Below are positions 10,051 through 21,931 of a DNA stretch of 64,000 bases, piece by piece (position 1 is the first letter of the stretch; each line of letters opens with the position of its first letter). The notes under the pieces are model-generated. The model was not told the DNA's origin. It was given only the letters and a program-made list of their open reading frames with translations, and made no database searches. The position numbers were made by a program, and so were the translations under genes. This DNA comes from Turritopsis dohrnii (lineage: Eukaryota; Cnidaria; Hydrozoa; Anthoathecata; Oceaniidae), in the NCBI GenBank assembly GCA_027922465.2, contig BQMF02000069.1, positions 372,001 through 436,000 of the forward strand. Reading direction: 5' to 3'.

Positions 10051-11182
10051 TTAACTTGCTGTCAAGGCATAACTTAAAAGAATGTTATCAAGGATCACGC
10101 TCAACGGTTTGTATGGTGCATCATTTGGTGTCAAGATGAATTATGGTTAGCTTGAGTTTGGCTGTGGTTTAACATCATTAAATTTAGCAACCAAAAAATA
10201 TTTGATTTTCACGTTTTTGTTGCGTTCCAATTAAGCATCAAATCGCCAACCACAAGAATAGAATCGTTAACTGCATCTTTATTCTCAACAAAAGTTCGCT
10301 TATCATTTTTTGATTTGACAAAGTCAATATGTTTTTTCTTCTTAACCTCCAATAAAGCCTGGTTTACACCTGGCGATTGAAAAATAAATCAATCGTCGCA
10401 ATCGTCAATCGCCAGGTGTGAACACTCTCAAGTATCAAGTATACACTGATTCGCTTTATTAAACCTGGTCCGTACCTGGCGATTACGCATCCAACAGTGA
10501 TGTAAATTACGCAAAGTAACTCTGTTACCATTATCTGCGATAGTGGAAATAACACACCCTTGGACTACGACTATTACTACCTCCCCTCCGGCCAAAATGA
10601 AAGTTTAATCTGCACTTTAGAGTCTGCAAATTCCCTTAGTGAAAATATATAAATTGTCATGGACGTATGCAGGCTAGTTATTTCAGAACTCTTCCAAAAT
10701 ATTCATTATAAAAGTAGTTTTGGTGCAAAAAAGACAATTCCTCGTATATCTAACGGTTTTTTCGAAATAGTTTTAAATGAAAAATATCAGACTTATAGTA
10801 GAGGTTGCAATTCTTTAAGGAAAAAACGTATCGTTGCATAACATAACGTATCACAGTGTGAGCAATTATGATTGACTCACGTAAACTTGTTCTCAAATTT
10901 TCCGGTGAAAAGTAAACATTTACATGTTGTTATCAAATGAAAATGGATAAATTGAATAAATAGATTCAATAAAAATGCGTACAAATGGAAAACTAACATG
11001 AGAGATATAAAATCTATAGACTGTTTGCGAGTGTCGTGATGAGCTTATTCATTTTCTGATTTCAAAATCCAAACGATGGTTATCAGTTAAGTTCTGTTAG
11101 CATATCTCAAGTGCACAAAAACTTTCAAACCGATTTCCGTTCAATTTGGATACTGTTTGGATTCTCTCAATCGAAGTCTTAA
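10051..11182. other. Non-coding gap with a short hairpin
   Basis: An inverted repeat, CACCTGGCGATTGA / TCAATCGCCAGGTG, lies at about 10370-10420, with a further CCTGGCGATT copy near 10475. It looks like a remnant of a Harbinger-type MITE. No supported gene is present; the two small frames here look like chance. Confidence 0.4.
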
Positions 11183-11695
11183 GGTGTGAGTAAGGGAAAA
11201 AAACGTGTTTTTGTTTTTTAATTAATTCCTTTGACAGGAATATGTTTATATCAAGTATGATACATTTTTGGAAAGCTTATTTACATCTCTAAAAGCCCAT
11301 GTTAAAAATTTTAAGGTAAACTAAAAATGTAAGATTTTAGAACGAGTCAAAGAAAATGAACCTTGTTGTAAAAACGTAGCTCCATTTACAAAACGAGTTA
11401 AGTTTAACTTATGTTTTTTACACTTTTGTAATCACAAGAGATAGAGTAAAAAACGGTTTTTTCTTATTTTACTCAAACAAATTATTTTCAGAGTTATTTT
11501 CAATTTCTCAAAAGTATCGTTATCTGTTTTCATTTTTTTCGCTTTCAAGACTATAACTCATATTCTGTTCAAATTAAAAAGATAAAAAAACCCCGTTTTT
11601 AGATCTACCCTTCAGCTTTTCAATAAGCCAAGTCTCACTGTCAGAGCTTTTTTAGTTTTGTAAATGAAGCATCAAACGTTAGTGGCTCTGACACG

Positions 11696-14329
11696 CAGGG
11701 GCGGATCCAGGGTTAGGCAACTTAGGCAAATGCCTAACCCAAAATCAGTTAAATAATGTTTTTCATAAAATTGTATGAAAAAGGTATTGTATTACAATAA
11801 TCAGAAAATAATCGAAAATATCAAGAGATTCCCGCATCCAATCCGCCCGATCCTTTCTTTCCCAAATAGGGGATTATTATTCTCCCCGGCGGCGAGGCGC
11901 GGCGCGCGCCATGATGTTAAAAATTAATGTTTTTTACAGCTTGAGTTTATAGGTAGTGATCTCTGCCCCGAAAACGACTTCTCATAGTCACATTGACAAC
12001 ACAGACTAGTGCCTAACGCTCACCTTAGGCGAAGAAAATTTGCCTAAGGAGCCCCGGGTTTACACACTTTAATGAATGAACCAGAAGAAAATTTGCCTAA
12101 GGTACAACCATGGGTTTACACACTTTATTGAATGAATGGTCACCAAATCTGCACAAAACGACCGTGGGGGACCTTCGAATTAGACCCAGTTCAACATGGA
12201 TTCGCTAGAAAACATCGTTGCAGCTTTTGATAGCAATAATGAAGTATTAATTAGGAAATTTTGAATTCACTTATACATCTGTTGAAAACTGACTTCAAAA
12301 TCTAGGAAAAGCATTTTTTTTCGAGTTATGTCTCTTCTTTTGCTTTTGCGAAATGAAAACATTGTGGCTGCTTTAAAGCAAGTGTTTTATTATTTTATGT
12401 AATATAAATGGATTATTAGCACCATAATTCGTTGACAGTTAATTATTAGCTCAGCTATGTATAATAAGTTTGTTTGTGTCAACTGAACCGAAGCCTATTC
12501 TTTATTGATTAATGATGTATATAAATATTTTTGGTATCTGTTTCTGTTAACCAAAATGCATCTGTAAATGTTATGGAGTTACGTTTGAATGACTGAGTTT
12601 ATAATACACAAAGTCATTGTTATTTTTCTGAGTTGTTTTGCATAGGCAGCTGCATGGTTTTTTTAGCACCAGTATCTCTACCTGGTAACTTATTTCTACA
12701 GTTTATAATTTTTCTTGGTTCGAGATGACTGTCTGGTTTTGAATTAAAGAACTTTAAAAGGATCCTGTGTCCAAAATGATATGAACCAATATGATAGAGA
12801 TCAAAAAGACTCTTGTTAGTATTACTTACTTCCAGTTTCTGAGATATGAATATATATTTAATTTTCGAAATCTTACATTCACTTTATGCAATGCATATTT
12901 TATGATGTATATAACAGTGGTGGATCTAGAGGTATGTCGAAATTTGTGTAGGAGAGCATTAACATAATTTGTGAATTCAATTTACATTACCAATGGGATT
13001 ATTTGGACGCTTTTCTTTTATGGTTAGATTGCTAACACTCTCCTACACAAATTTCGACATACCTCTAGATCCGCCACTGTATAATAAGTTAGTATATAGG
13101 TTAAACTTCTCATCGAAAGTTGTCATTAATACTATATCTTTTTAATTTACTATAGAGAGAAAGGGCTTTCACTTTGAGTGAGTGATAAGAAAATGAAGTT
13201 ATAATATATTGAGAGTTTATACACATAAACAAAGAACAAAAATCTTATTCTTATACATAATTATACATCATAATTATGTATTGTATGATTTTATGATTTT
13301 TAAATCAAAATATCTGCCCAAGGAAACAGAATTTCCAAAAACTAAGACTTCTGAAACAACTTTGTGCATTCTATCATCCCTCGAAATATCATTTTGGATG
13401 CAGGAACACTTTAACATCTTGGAGTTATTCTTTCATTTTGTCTTCTTTTGAAAAAGGTAATTTACATAATGTTTTAGTTTGACTTCTTGTTTCCTATGCT
13501 ACATTAAATTCTGGAAAAAATGTTGTAGCTCTTATTTAAGAGGAAGCAGACATAATTTATCTGTTGTTGTGTAGTTTTATATATAGGTTCTTGGACTTGT
13601 CTCAGGGATTTCTGGAAACACCATCTTTTACTATATTGTGGTTGACATTAATTATTTAACCATGGATCATTTTTAGGGTAGGGTATACTATTTGATTTGA
13701 TGAGCGCCTAGTGCAAAAATCTGTTTTTATTTTGCTGCCGGATAATGATCAAGGAGCTTGTCTCTAATTTTGATTTTGGTCATTTTACTCTATTTCTTAA
13801 TATAATTTCTTTTCTTTTCTTTCTATCTGACCATCTTGACCAGTACATAGATGAAATATCATGTATTTATCTGAGTGCTCCAATCTATCATGGTATAGGT
13901 GATTGAAAATTTATTTATTTGATTCATTACAAGTATGTTTTCATTTGATGGATTCTTCCTGTTCATGTACAAGCAATCAAGAAAATGAAGAAGATAACAG
14001 ATGAAGTAATTTATTGGTTATTTACTTAACCTCCAATCTGGCAGAAAATATTATTTTGGCCTACATAAAGTAGTTCAATACATTCCATTCATACTCAATT
14101 AGTTTTCTTTTGTTTATTTCCCTTATTCCATTAGTGCAACAATACAGGCTTGCATTATAACACTCCTTACGTTAGGACGAATGAATTTGAGTTAATATAT
14201 ATTTTTTACATTTCGAAAAGTATGTATTAGATTGGGCGTAAACTGGCGTAAATTTCATCGATTGCGCCCTTATGTGTGTTTGGCAAAAAAAATTTGCCTA
14301 ACCCTTAAAAAATCCTAGATCCGCCCCTG
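11696..14329. mobile_element. hAT-like element, 2.6 kb, with 5-bp target duplication ACACG
   Basis: The ends CAGGGGCGGATCCAGGGTTA and the complement of AACCC...CTAGATCCGCCCCTG are inverted. ACACG flanks both sides (11691-11695 and 14330-14334). No transposase frame is visible inside the AT-rich interior, so it is non-autonomous or eroded. Its terminal GCGGATC(C/T)AG sequence is shared with the 165-bp MITE nested in it. Confidence 0.85.
12915..13079. mobile_element. 165-bp hAT-like MITE, copy 1 (5-bp duplication TATAA)
   Basis: The ends CAGTGGTGGATCTAGAGGTA and the complement of TACCTCTAGATCCGCCACTG form a nearly perfect inverted repeat of about 44 bp. TATAA flanks both sides (12910-12914, 13080-13084). 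It is the same length as, and closely similar to, the copy at 61315-61479. It is nested in the 2.6-kb element. Confidence 0.92.
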
Positions 14330-15439
14330 ACACGAAAAGTGAACACTGAAAAAAACAGCTTTAAAGATTTTTCTTTATTGCGTGAACTAATTAATTATTG
14401 CCCCCGCAACGAGCGTAAGCGTAAGTTTCACGAGATAGGCGAAAGTCAGTTTTGATTTTGTTCATCATTTTTCAACTTTTCGTGTTGCTGTTACACGGTG
14501 GTATACAATTATTAGCTGATTTTGCTTTTGGTACCGTAGGTGGGAGACAGAATTTTTTTTTCGTATCTTTTTCCTAATTTGTTATTATATTATACTATGT
14601 TGTTTAGGAAGTTCGTATGCTAAAATTACTTAGACATTATTTTTCATGTTACTTTTATGTTGTTTTAGTTGTTTATGTTGAAGTGAACGACAAGGATTTT
14701 GAAGCACAGCTTGAAATCCGAAATTTTGCCAACCATACATTTTATATTTGCATATGTTTTAGCTCCAAATCTTCCATTCAATAATTTTATTTTATGCACT
14801 GATTTTTTGGGGGATCTTGCCTTAAAAAGATTTTAATTGGATTTCTGTATAGACGAGAAAGCCATATTACAAATTGTCGTTCTTCGTGTTTTTATTCTTT
14901 AACTGTCTTCCAAACCTAGTGTGATCATGATCAATAAAACCTTCTTATATTTTCTTCTTGTCTTTTTATGTAAACTTTGGTTACTTTTTGTTTTAAATCA
15001 AAGTTTGAAACGCAGATTTCTAATGGATTTTTCGCTTTAATTTATTTTTTTGAAAAAGTTTGCTTTTTTTTCTTTTGGCTCTTACAGAATGTTTAACAAA
15101 TTTTATTTTGATTATAAAATACGTATCCACGGTTTCAGTTCACACATTTCTTTTGTTTGTAGCAAATACTTTCTGATATTACTTGTTAAGCCTTATTTAC
15201 ACTTTTTGAAAGGTATATTAGCATCAGTGTGACTTAGGCCTAAGAGATAACAAAAACTAACAAAGTTTTGTGCAGATTTTCATCTGTTTAAGTGTAGATC
15301 TATTTGGTTTGCATATTGCAACTTGGTTTTGCATTGCCGCCAGGCAGGGAGCCTGATTTTGTCGAAATATTTAGTTTGACTAATATCAGGTCTCAAATCA
15401 ACCAAAACATTTTTTGTTAGGCCAAAAACTTGTTTTCGT

Positions 15440-15890
15440 TTCTGTTGTTAATGTATAGAGTAGTTTCATGGGACAATTTGAGTTCATCAAACTTTTTGCA
15501 GGAAAGTCTTACAAAAATGTTTGAAAGAACGAGGCATGACGTAACTTTATGCTCACTGACCCAAGCAAATTTAACAAGGTTTTCACCATGAAGTTTTAAT
15601 GAACTCAATTTGTCACATGAACTGTATGTATAGTTTGCTATCTGTACAAATTGGAATGCTTGAGCGCGGGGCCATTTTTAGCTAAAGCTACATGCCAGTT
15701 TATGAAACGGAATTTTGAAACAAAAGGATCAATACGCAACATGATCAATATGTTTTATTTTTTCATGGTCTTTAATGTACACAAATTAGCCGCTAATACA
15801 ACGGTTTTGGAAAATAAATGGACTTCACATCCACTTCCTGAAAAAATAGTTTCACCATTGGAAAATTCAGAGTTCCTTTCATCCTGATGT
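15440..15890 (+). pseudogene. Eroded coding segment, possibly P/Kolobok-type transposase
   Basis: The plus-strand translation at 15490-15600 contains ERTRHDVTLCSLTQANLTRF followed by SFNELNLSHELY, broken by stops. A homologous stretch is found at 63140-63310. The layout (LT motif, F-x-x-L-x-L, then an A-rich helix) resembles the middle of THAP/P-type transposases, but only weakly. The following open frame at 15651-15887 could be a continuation. It lies at the right end of the TTAA-flanked element, where a transposase exon would fit. Confidence 0.35.
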
Positions 15891-15945
15891 GCAAAAAAAC
15901 TTTTTTTCAAAAAAGTCAATGATTTTTCCCTTACTCACACCTTAA

Positions 15946-16960
15946 TTTTTAAATTGTCACTTTTGAATGACTGGCTCAATGCCAATAAAATTGCACTAAA
16001 TTCTGCGAAGACCGAATACATTTTATTCAGAAACAGATTTAAGACTTTCGTAGACAACCTTGACCTCTATTTGGGTGGGAGCAAACTGAATCCTAGTTCT
16101 AGTCCTAAATACATCTTGATGAGCACCTAACTTGGAACCCTCACATTTCCGAACTTGCCAAAAAACTTAGAATAACAAACGGTGCATTATCTAAAATCTG
16201 GCATTATATACCTCAACCTATTTTAATGAATATTTATCATGCACTTTTTGGCTCACAGTTGAGGTATGCTTGTCAACTCTGGAGGCTGTATCCAAACAAC
16301 ATTTCTTGCAGGATACTCATACTCCAAAAGTGTGCCATTAGGCTTATTTTCCTTTTCGCCTCCTCGTTCTTCAACTTCTTCTTTGTTTTCAAATCTCAAA
16401 ATCTTAAATATTTTTGATCTTGTTAAATTGCTCAATATTCTTTTCATTCACCAGTATTTGAAATCTAAACTTCCTTCTGACCTTCATAATACTTTCAGAT
16501 TCAGAAAGTTGAATCATTCTTATCCCACTCGTGGTCCAAATTTGGGTTTACTAGAGCTTCCGAAAAATGAGGACTACTAAGTATGGTTCCAGCTCCCTCA
16601 GTTATCAGACAATTAATGTTTGGAATCTTTTCCAGTAACGGTACCCAAATGTTTTACTTCCCGAAATGACTGTGTCGGATCTGAAATCGTTAGTGACCTC
16701 CTTTGTTTTAGATCAATCTTAATGCTCGTTGATGTTCTACTCTAAAGCGGATAAATGTTGTGCCCTTTCTTTCTTTTTTTATTTTATTTTATTTATTTTA
16801 TTTTATTTTATTATCCTTATGTTTGTCATTATTATTGTTCTATATTAGGTGGCCACCTCCGTTTAGGTGTGACTATTGTGAGGGTCTCCTAACCATAGTG
16901 TATTTTTTTGTATAAAAATATCTACTGGCAAAATAAATATATAAATGAATGAATGAAATG
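15946..16960 (+). pseudogene. LINE-C: 3' fragment of a non-LTR retrotransposon reverse transcriptase
   Basis: The translation gives NDWLNANKIALNSAKTEYIL, then after a frameshift near 16120 a thumb/C-terminal region (HISELAKKLRITNGALSK, YHALFGSQLRYACQLW), and after another shift KILNIFDLVKLLNILFIHQY and FRKLNHSYPTR, all typical of the C-terminal part of CR1/RTE-like ORF2. The 3' UTR has a hairpin-forming GC segment near 16850-16900 and ends in (AATG)n-like repeats near 16940-16960. The 5' boundary coincides exactly with the TTAA of the neighbouring transposon. Confidence 0.82.
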
Positions 16961-16964
16961 AAGA

Positions 16965-17535
16965 TTTAGAACATTTCAAGACGATGTAACATGGTTTAAA
17001 CGCATGTTCAATTTGTAAGGACCGCAGTATAATTTACTTGAATACGTAAGTAAAACGTGTGTCTATGGTGGAAATAATATGACAAAAACGTCATGAAAAT
17101 CTTATTAACTAAAACATTAGCATGGCAGGCGAAAAACGCTAAACGCTGCAGCTCAAGATGTCGATAAAGTCTCTTCTTAAACAAGAAGGGGGTGGATGAG
17201 AGGTTCTATCTTTTCATGAAAAAGAAGACGTTGAAGCAAAAATCGTAAGGTAAGAATTATTTTGTCCTATCTCCAATTTGTTTAAAATGAGAAAATTAAG
17301 TTTTAAATTTCATAACCTCACTGAATCTCTAAGAAACCAACAAGATAAGACCGGCGTTTGAAGAAGATTTTGCGCTTGTTTTTGGAAAAAGCTCACTGAA
17401 AAAGAACAAAATAATCCTGAAAAACTTGGAAACAAACGGGGCTCATTTTTTTTTGTTTAAAAAAAAATTTATTTTTTACATTCTTGAAATTTATTAAAAA
17501 GTAAAAATAAAAATACCAAACATTGTTATTTGATC
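16965..17535. other. Non-coding gap
   Basis: No coding sequence or clear repeat is recognised. It becomes very AT-rich after 17440, toward the kinase/transposase unit. Confidence 0.4.
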
Positions 17536-17539
17536 GAAA

Positions 17540-17645
17540 TCAAAAGTTAATAAATGTCAACTTTACATTAAATTTAAATAAAAATCATACTTCGAAAAAA
17601 TTAAATTCAATTTGTTGATGGCCGAGGGCTGCCAAAATGTAGCTT
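17540..17645 (+). repeat. Left inverted repeat of the kinase/transposase unit
   Basis: Pairs with 20895-20990. The inner 50 bases are about 85 percent alike by eye, and similarity fades outward into AT-rich sequence. It ends about 65 bases before the alpha-kinase ATG, so it probably contains that promoter. Confidence 0.7.
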
Positions 17646-17709
17646 CCAAGTATAGCTTATAATTTAGTAAATTGCAAAGCACGTGCAAAGATAAGTATAG
17701 CGAACAAAC

Positions 17710-19106
17710 ATGGCGAAACGTGAAAGTGATGCGGACAAATGGAACAAATTTGCACAGGGTGTGAAAAATAAACGTGTAAAAAGAAACACAGAAATTGGAA
17801 AAAAAGACATAGGAAGCAATATTTTGAAAAATCAGGAGATGGTGGTGCAGTTATTGGAGAGCGAGACATCAGGAAAGGCAAAGAATTACGAGAGAGCTGG
17901 CCCCCAAGAATTTGTTGAGTTTCTCTATGATGAAGTGACATTGGAGAATATACAAGAATCTTGTAACAAACATTTTAAACCTAGGCTTTTGCCAGGCATG
18001 TTTTGCGATATTTTATCAGGGGAGAGAGGCCCGTCATGTTCAAAAACAAGTCACATACCTAACTTCAAGATTATTCACGTAAGGTTTGTAAAAAAGGAAG
18101 TCCTCGACAGTCAATCGTCCAATGTTCCATGCTATGGCAGTAGTTTGCAAAGTGATTTTTTCGGAAGATCTCCATTTTCTGGACCATCAGTTAAGAAAAC
18201 CCAAACACAATCCACAACTGTCTCATCTACAACTGGGTTTCAGCAATCTCCTATACCAAGTAAAACAGCTAAGAGCATCTCTATTTCAACTATGTTGAGA
18301 CTTGGCAAAGCAATCATTAAAACAGAGAGACCTGCAGAGACTATAGAAGTATCAGAATTTGATTTGAATAATTTAGAATGGTCTACACCAAAGGCATTGC
18401 AGTTTGTTGTAGATGATACCCCATTAGCTCAAGGTGGATTTCGTTCTGTTTTTAAAGCAAGGAGCAATGGGAAAATATTTGTTGTGAAACATTTTTTGCC
18501 AAAAACATTGGAAGAAATGGATCGTATGAATGAGAACTTGGAATCTCAAGAAACGCCTGAAATATTATCTCGTAAAGCCGTACAAAAGCATGTTCTGGCT
18601 AAAAATTTTGTGGACAGAATGAACAAACAAATAAATTCGTCAAAAGCCTTAATGTTGGTTTACGGCCATCAATTTAGTTACAATGTGGCCATGCTTGGTA
18701 AACGAAATAATGAGTTTGTTATGATTGAAGAGTTCATCCATGGTAATTTCGAAAAGTATGTAAACAACGATGGCTCACTTAGCACTGTGAAAGGAGCAAG
18801 GACTTACAGATGAAAGCAGAATGTCTTGCACATTATACCTATGCCAAATCCGAGAAAACACTGATGCTCTTGGATATCCAGGGTTGCAGATACACTTTGT
18901 TTGATCCAGAAGTGGCTTCTTTGCATGCAAATGTGAATGAAGGTTCTCTTTTGTTTGGATTAGGGAACTTATCAATAGTTGCAAAAGAAACATTTTTTAA
19001 AGGACACTCATGTAATATATTTCGCAAATCTTTAGAATTACATGATTGCTTGCAATCTCATGCAACATGTTTTTGGACTTTAAGACTGTTGTGTGAATAT
19101 GTCTGA
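17710..19106 (+). pseudogene. Alpha-kinase family protein, one frameshift
   Basis: From ATG 17710 the frame encodes an N-terminal region with a segment (residues 64-127) reading FVEFLYDEVTLENIQESC and CDILSGERGPSC, a Ser/Thr-rich linker (150-190), then an alpha-kinase domain. The domain shows QGGFRSVFKA, the presumed ATP-binding Lys in KIFVVKHF (Lys260) and the hinge-like MIEEFIHGNFEKYVNNDG. At about 18783-18800 the frame shifts by one base and continues to 19106 with ECLAHYTY, LMLLDIQG, FDPEVAS, the LFGLGNLS loop and GHSCN. The last Cys of the usual zinc-binding CNxxC motif is replaced by Arg. No introns are apparent. Alpha-kinases phosphorylate proteins; the target here is unknown. It is either a recent pseudogene or a sequencing error in an intact gene. 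Confidence 0.85.
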
Positions 19107-19384
19107 ACTCTTAGTATTTTGTTGTAGATATTTAACTCTTTAAGTTATCAGAACAGATTTTTACACATGTATAAGTATAATATATATATTGAACTATGTA
19201 CTCTCAGGTGCCAAAGATTGAAGACTAAAAGTACCTCCTCTGCTCTATAACTGTTAATTCTTGTTGTTAGCATGAATAAAGGTTATGAGGAATTGTTTAT
19301 AGAACATGTTCTTGAGGGATCTGAAATTTCAGCTAAAATGATATCCCCATGTTTGACACCTGAGAGTAGGATACTCATTTTTAT

Positions 19385-20866
19385 TTATACACTTGTTTTC
19401 AAAGTCAGATAACTCTGTACATATTCAGTTGCCTTTATTAAGCTAGGATCAGGCAGTATTTGTTCAAATGTCTTTCTCAGATCTTCGCTTAAAAAATCTT
19501 CATCTTCATCAAGAACACCTGAAAGTTCAGCAACACATTTGAGGTCATCTTCTGTCACAGTTAAACCTAAAGCATTGTACAATCTTCATTTTTGACATAT
19601 ATTTTAAGAAGAAGTCATTGAACAATCTATAGGGTTATGAATTAAAAATATACCACAGTTTTCAAGTCCATAGTGTTCAGGAAATGCATATACTTTTAAA
19701 GGCATAAAGAAACAGTATCGTAGGTTAGACATTTTGGTTATCTTATATTTGTTGCCTAGTTTTTTATAAGTATAAATACATATAAGGACCTTTAAACGGA
19801 AAATTTTCAGTTTAAAGGTCCTAGTTTGATTTATTGTATTCTTACATCCAGAAGAAATGTTCATCTCCTGTTTTTATATTTTCAGTAAAAAATCTGTTGA
19901 AAAACTTTTTACCTGTCTTCATGATTGCTGCTATCATAATGACCCTGCTCTTTTAACCAAGACAGACCGGTTTTGAAAAACATTTCTAACCGTTCGTGTA
20001 ACTCACGCCACCACCGCTCAATCTAGGGAAGAAAAATGTCTTACTATTAATTAAACCTAAAAAGTATTGGTTTATATTTATATATATCAATAACAATGAA
20101 GTATTCATTATAATACTTGATTAGCTGTAGATGGGCCATAGATGATGGAATCAGTTGGATCTTTAAGGTCATTATGTTTACCCCTCAGAAATGCATGCAT
20201 TGTTGCCATGATACCAGTCTCTGTTCCATGATCCATTCTCAAATTTGCAGGTAAGATTCTGGTCTCATAAAGATACTCTAAATACCACTTTGCAATAACT
20301 TCTGGTTTAGAATTAGTGGTCCAAATACGTAACCATAGAATTTTGCGACTGGCTGAATCGATACAACCATACACAGCTAACGGGAAAGTCGAATTCTGAT
20401 ATCCCATAAGCTTATCATGGCCATCGACTGAGAAAACCCAATTAGTTCCCTTCGTGGTAAAATGTCCTTTCCTTTTTGGTTTGTTAGATCCTGGTCTTCT
20501 GTTTTCAAGTATGGTAGGATTGACATCATACATTAAATCATGTATTCTGTCACGCGGGAGTTTGAGATTATACTTCTGTCTGACTTTATTTTGCATAGCT
20601 CTATAACCAAGTAGCTGTTCGGGTCCTTCCATCTCAGTTTTAATAACGTTTCTTGCATCGTCCATAATCACCCGTTTGTCTGTATAGTAGATTTCAAATT
20701 CACGTAATCTACGATCTAATGTGCGGATACTCCACTGATAATGAGAGTAATCTCGTTTCATAAAATCTAAAATCTCTTTGCGCTGCAATCCTTGTAGCAC
20801 GTACTTTTCAAGGTCAGCTCGAGGATCTGCATCCTCTTTCCACGTGCTATTGCAGACGCCAGCCAT
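19385..20866 (-). CDS. Integrase-type DDE transposase, spliced
   Basis: Exon 1 (20117-20866, 250 aa) has an N-terminal helical region (LEKYVLQGLQRKEILDFMKR), GPEQLLGYRAMQNKVRQKYN, then an integrase-like core with NWVFSVDGHDKLMGYQ (Asp148), YGCIDSASRKILWLRIWTTN and RMDHGTETG (Asp212). Exon 2 (19913-20022) joins in phase at the conserved sequence ending in ANQ / IERWWRELHERLEMFF, supplying the catalytic Glu252. Two further exons are likely: about 19620-19740 (FPEHYGLENCGIF) and 19385-19600, ending with VQSYLTLKTSV and a stop at 19385-19387. Their exact limits are uncertain. This protein type is widespread in animal genomes as an integrase-core transposase. It converges with the alpha-kinase gene. 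Confidence 0.82.
19785..19822. repeat. 38-bp near-perfect palindrome in a transposase intron
   Basis: AGGACCTTTAAAC pairs with GTTTAAAGGTCCT, and the centre GAAAATTTTC is itself palindromic, with only one mismatched pair overall. It lies between the second and third exons of the transposase. Confidence 0.85.
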
Positions 20867-20894
20867 CTTGATTACCTTTTCTATTAGTTATAAC

Positions 20895-20990
20895 TCAAAA
20901 CTATGTTTTGGCAGTTCTCGGCCATCAACAAATTCAATTTAGTTTTTTCAAATTATGGTTTTAATTCAATCAAACTTCAAAGTTGATTAA
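20895..20990 (-). repeat. Right inverted repeat of the kinase/transposase unit
   Basis: Inverted partner of 17540-17645 with the core TTTTGGCAGTTCTCGGCCAT. It ends about 30-40 bases before the transposase ATG at 20866. Confidence 0.7.
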
Positions 20991-21014
20991 TTTTTATTCA
21001 AAGTAAAAATAAAA

Positions 21015-21931
21015 ATGCATTGGAATTTACAAAACAAAACAAAACAACTGTTTTTGAAAAATAAAACAAGATTCGCAAAAATGCGACTATATATTTCCCC
21101 AAAGTTGCAAACATTTTATCAATTTGTGTGTACATTGATAAGAAAAATGTATCATTATAATTACAGTGGTATATATATCTACTATCAAGCTGATGTTCAG
21201 ATAAAAATGCTGTCCATACTAATCAGGGTTAATAATACTAAACGACTTATGAAATGAAGATGTACATGGTCAAATGATAAGATTTCTCTCAATGTTTGCC
21301 AAGGAGATAAAAAGTGACTTAGAATTTACTATGGACATAGCGAAAAACTGTAAGACCTAAAAGCGACTAATATTTCCCCTTAAACAACTGGAATAGTCTT
21401 TTTGCAGAACAATCTATAAAGCAATTTCGTCATAATAAACATAAGATCATTATCTATGCTGAAGACAAGCTTCATATTCTTTTAACCATAAAATCACAGA
21501 TCAGATGTAATTCAACAGAGCACTTGCTTAAACTCAGATGAAACCATCTTACAAAATTATAAAATCAAATTTGTATAAAGGTTAACAAAAGAAGAAAAAA
21601 AAATTGTCAAACCTTTGGGGGTGCGCATTTTAGCAAATAACTATAAAAAGCAATCAAAAACCAATTTTTACTAAAAATTATTATGTGTAGCATTTCAAAT
21701 TTAGGAAGAAAAAATCTCAATTTATAAAATTAAATTCAAGTATATATTCAAAATAAACATCTCTGATTCAAAAAAATATATTCACATACTATCATGTCAT
21801 ATATATTACATTAATGTAACTGACTTTTGTAAATCCCAAATAAAAAAAAAGATATTTTGGTAGTGAAAATATACACCCACTGCATATCTGGAAGTAGAAG
21901 TTTTTGTTTCGGCTTGATTTAAATTATATAC
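21015..21931. other. Non-coding AT-rich gap
   Basis: No coding signal or repeat boundary is recognised. The plus-strand frame at 21015-21257 is Lys/Tyr-rich from AT bias and is not supported as a gene. Confidence 0.4.

Larger units (their letters stand above)
11183..15941. mobile_element. TTAA-flanked DNA transposon (Kolobok- or piggyBac-like), carrying nested elements
   Basis: Inverted ends GGTGTGAGTAAGGGAAAAA (left) and its complement (right, ending at 15941) are each flanked by TTAA at 11179-11182 and 15942-15945. TTAA duplication is characteristic of piggyBac and Kolobok elements, and the GG...CC ends fit Kolobok better. Removing the nested 2.6-kb element leaves about 2.1 kb. A degraded stretch at 15440-15890 may be its transposase (separate entry). 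There is no intact transposase. Confidence 0.72.
17540..20995. mobile_element. Inverted-repeat unit carrying an alpha-kinase and an integrase-type transposase
   Basis: About 90-110 bases at 17540-17645 and 20895-20990 are imperfect inverted copies. The best-conserved core is AATTTGTTGATGGCCGAG followed by RRCTGCCAAAA. Just inside each repeat starts a gene: alpha-kinase at 17710 (plus) and transposase at 20866 (minus), converging near 19.1-19.4 kb. The arrangement suggests one mobile unit whose inverted ends drive both genes. The outer boundaries are unclear. A 17-base stretch AAAGTAAAAATAAAAAT is present in direct orientation at about 17498 and 20999, but in AT-rich DNA this may be chance. 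No clean target duplication was found. Confidence 0.6.

Noticed and set aside
10659..10841. 60-residue plus-strand frame
   Set aside because: No conserved pattern, and composition like the surrounding AT-rich DNA.
19604..19864. Continuous 86-residue minus-strand frame as a separate gene
   Set aside because: Its first half is low-complexity intron sequence with a palindrome; only the FPEHYGLENCGIF part looks like a transposase exon.
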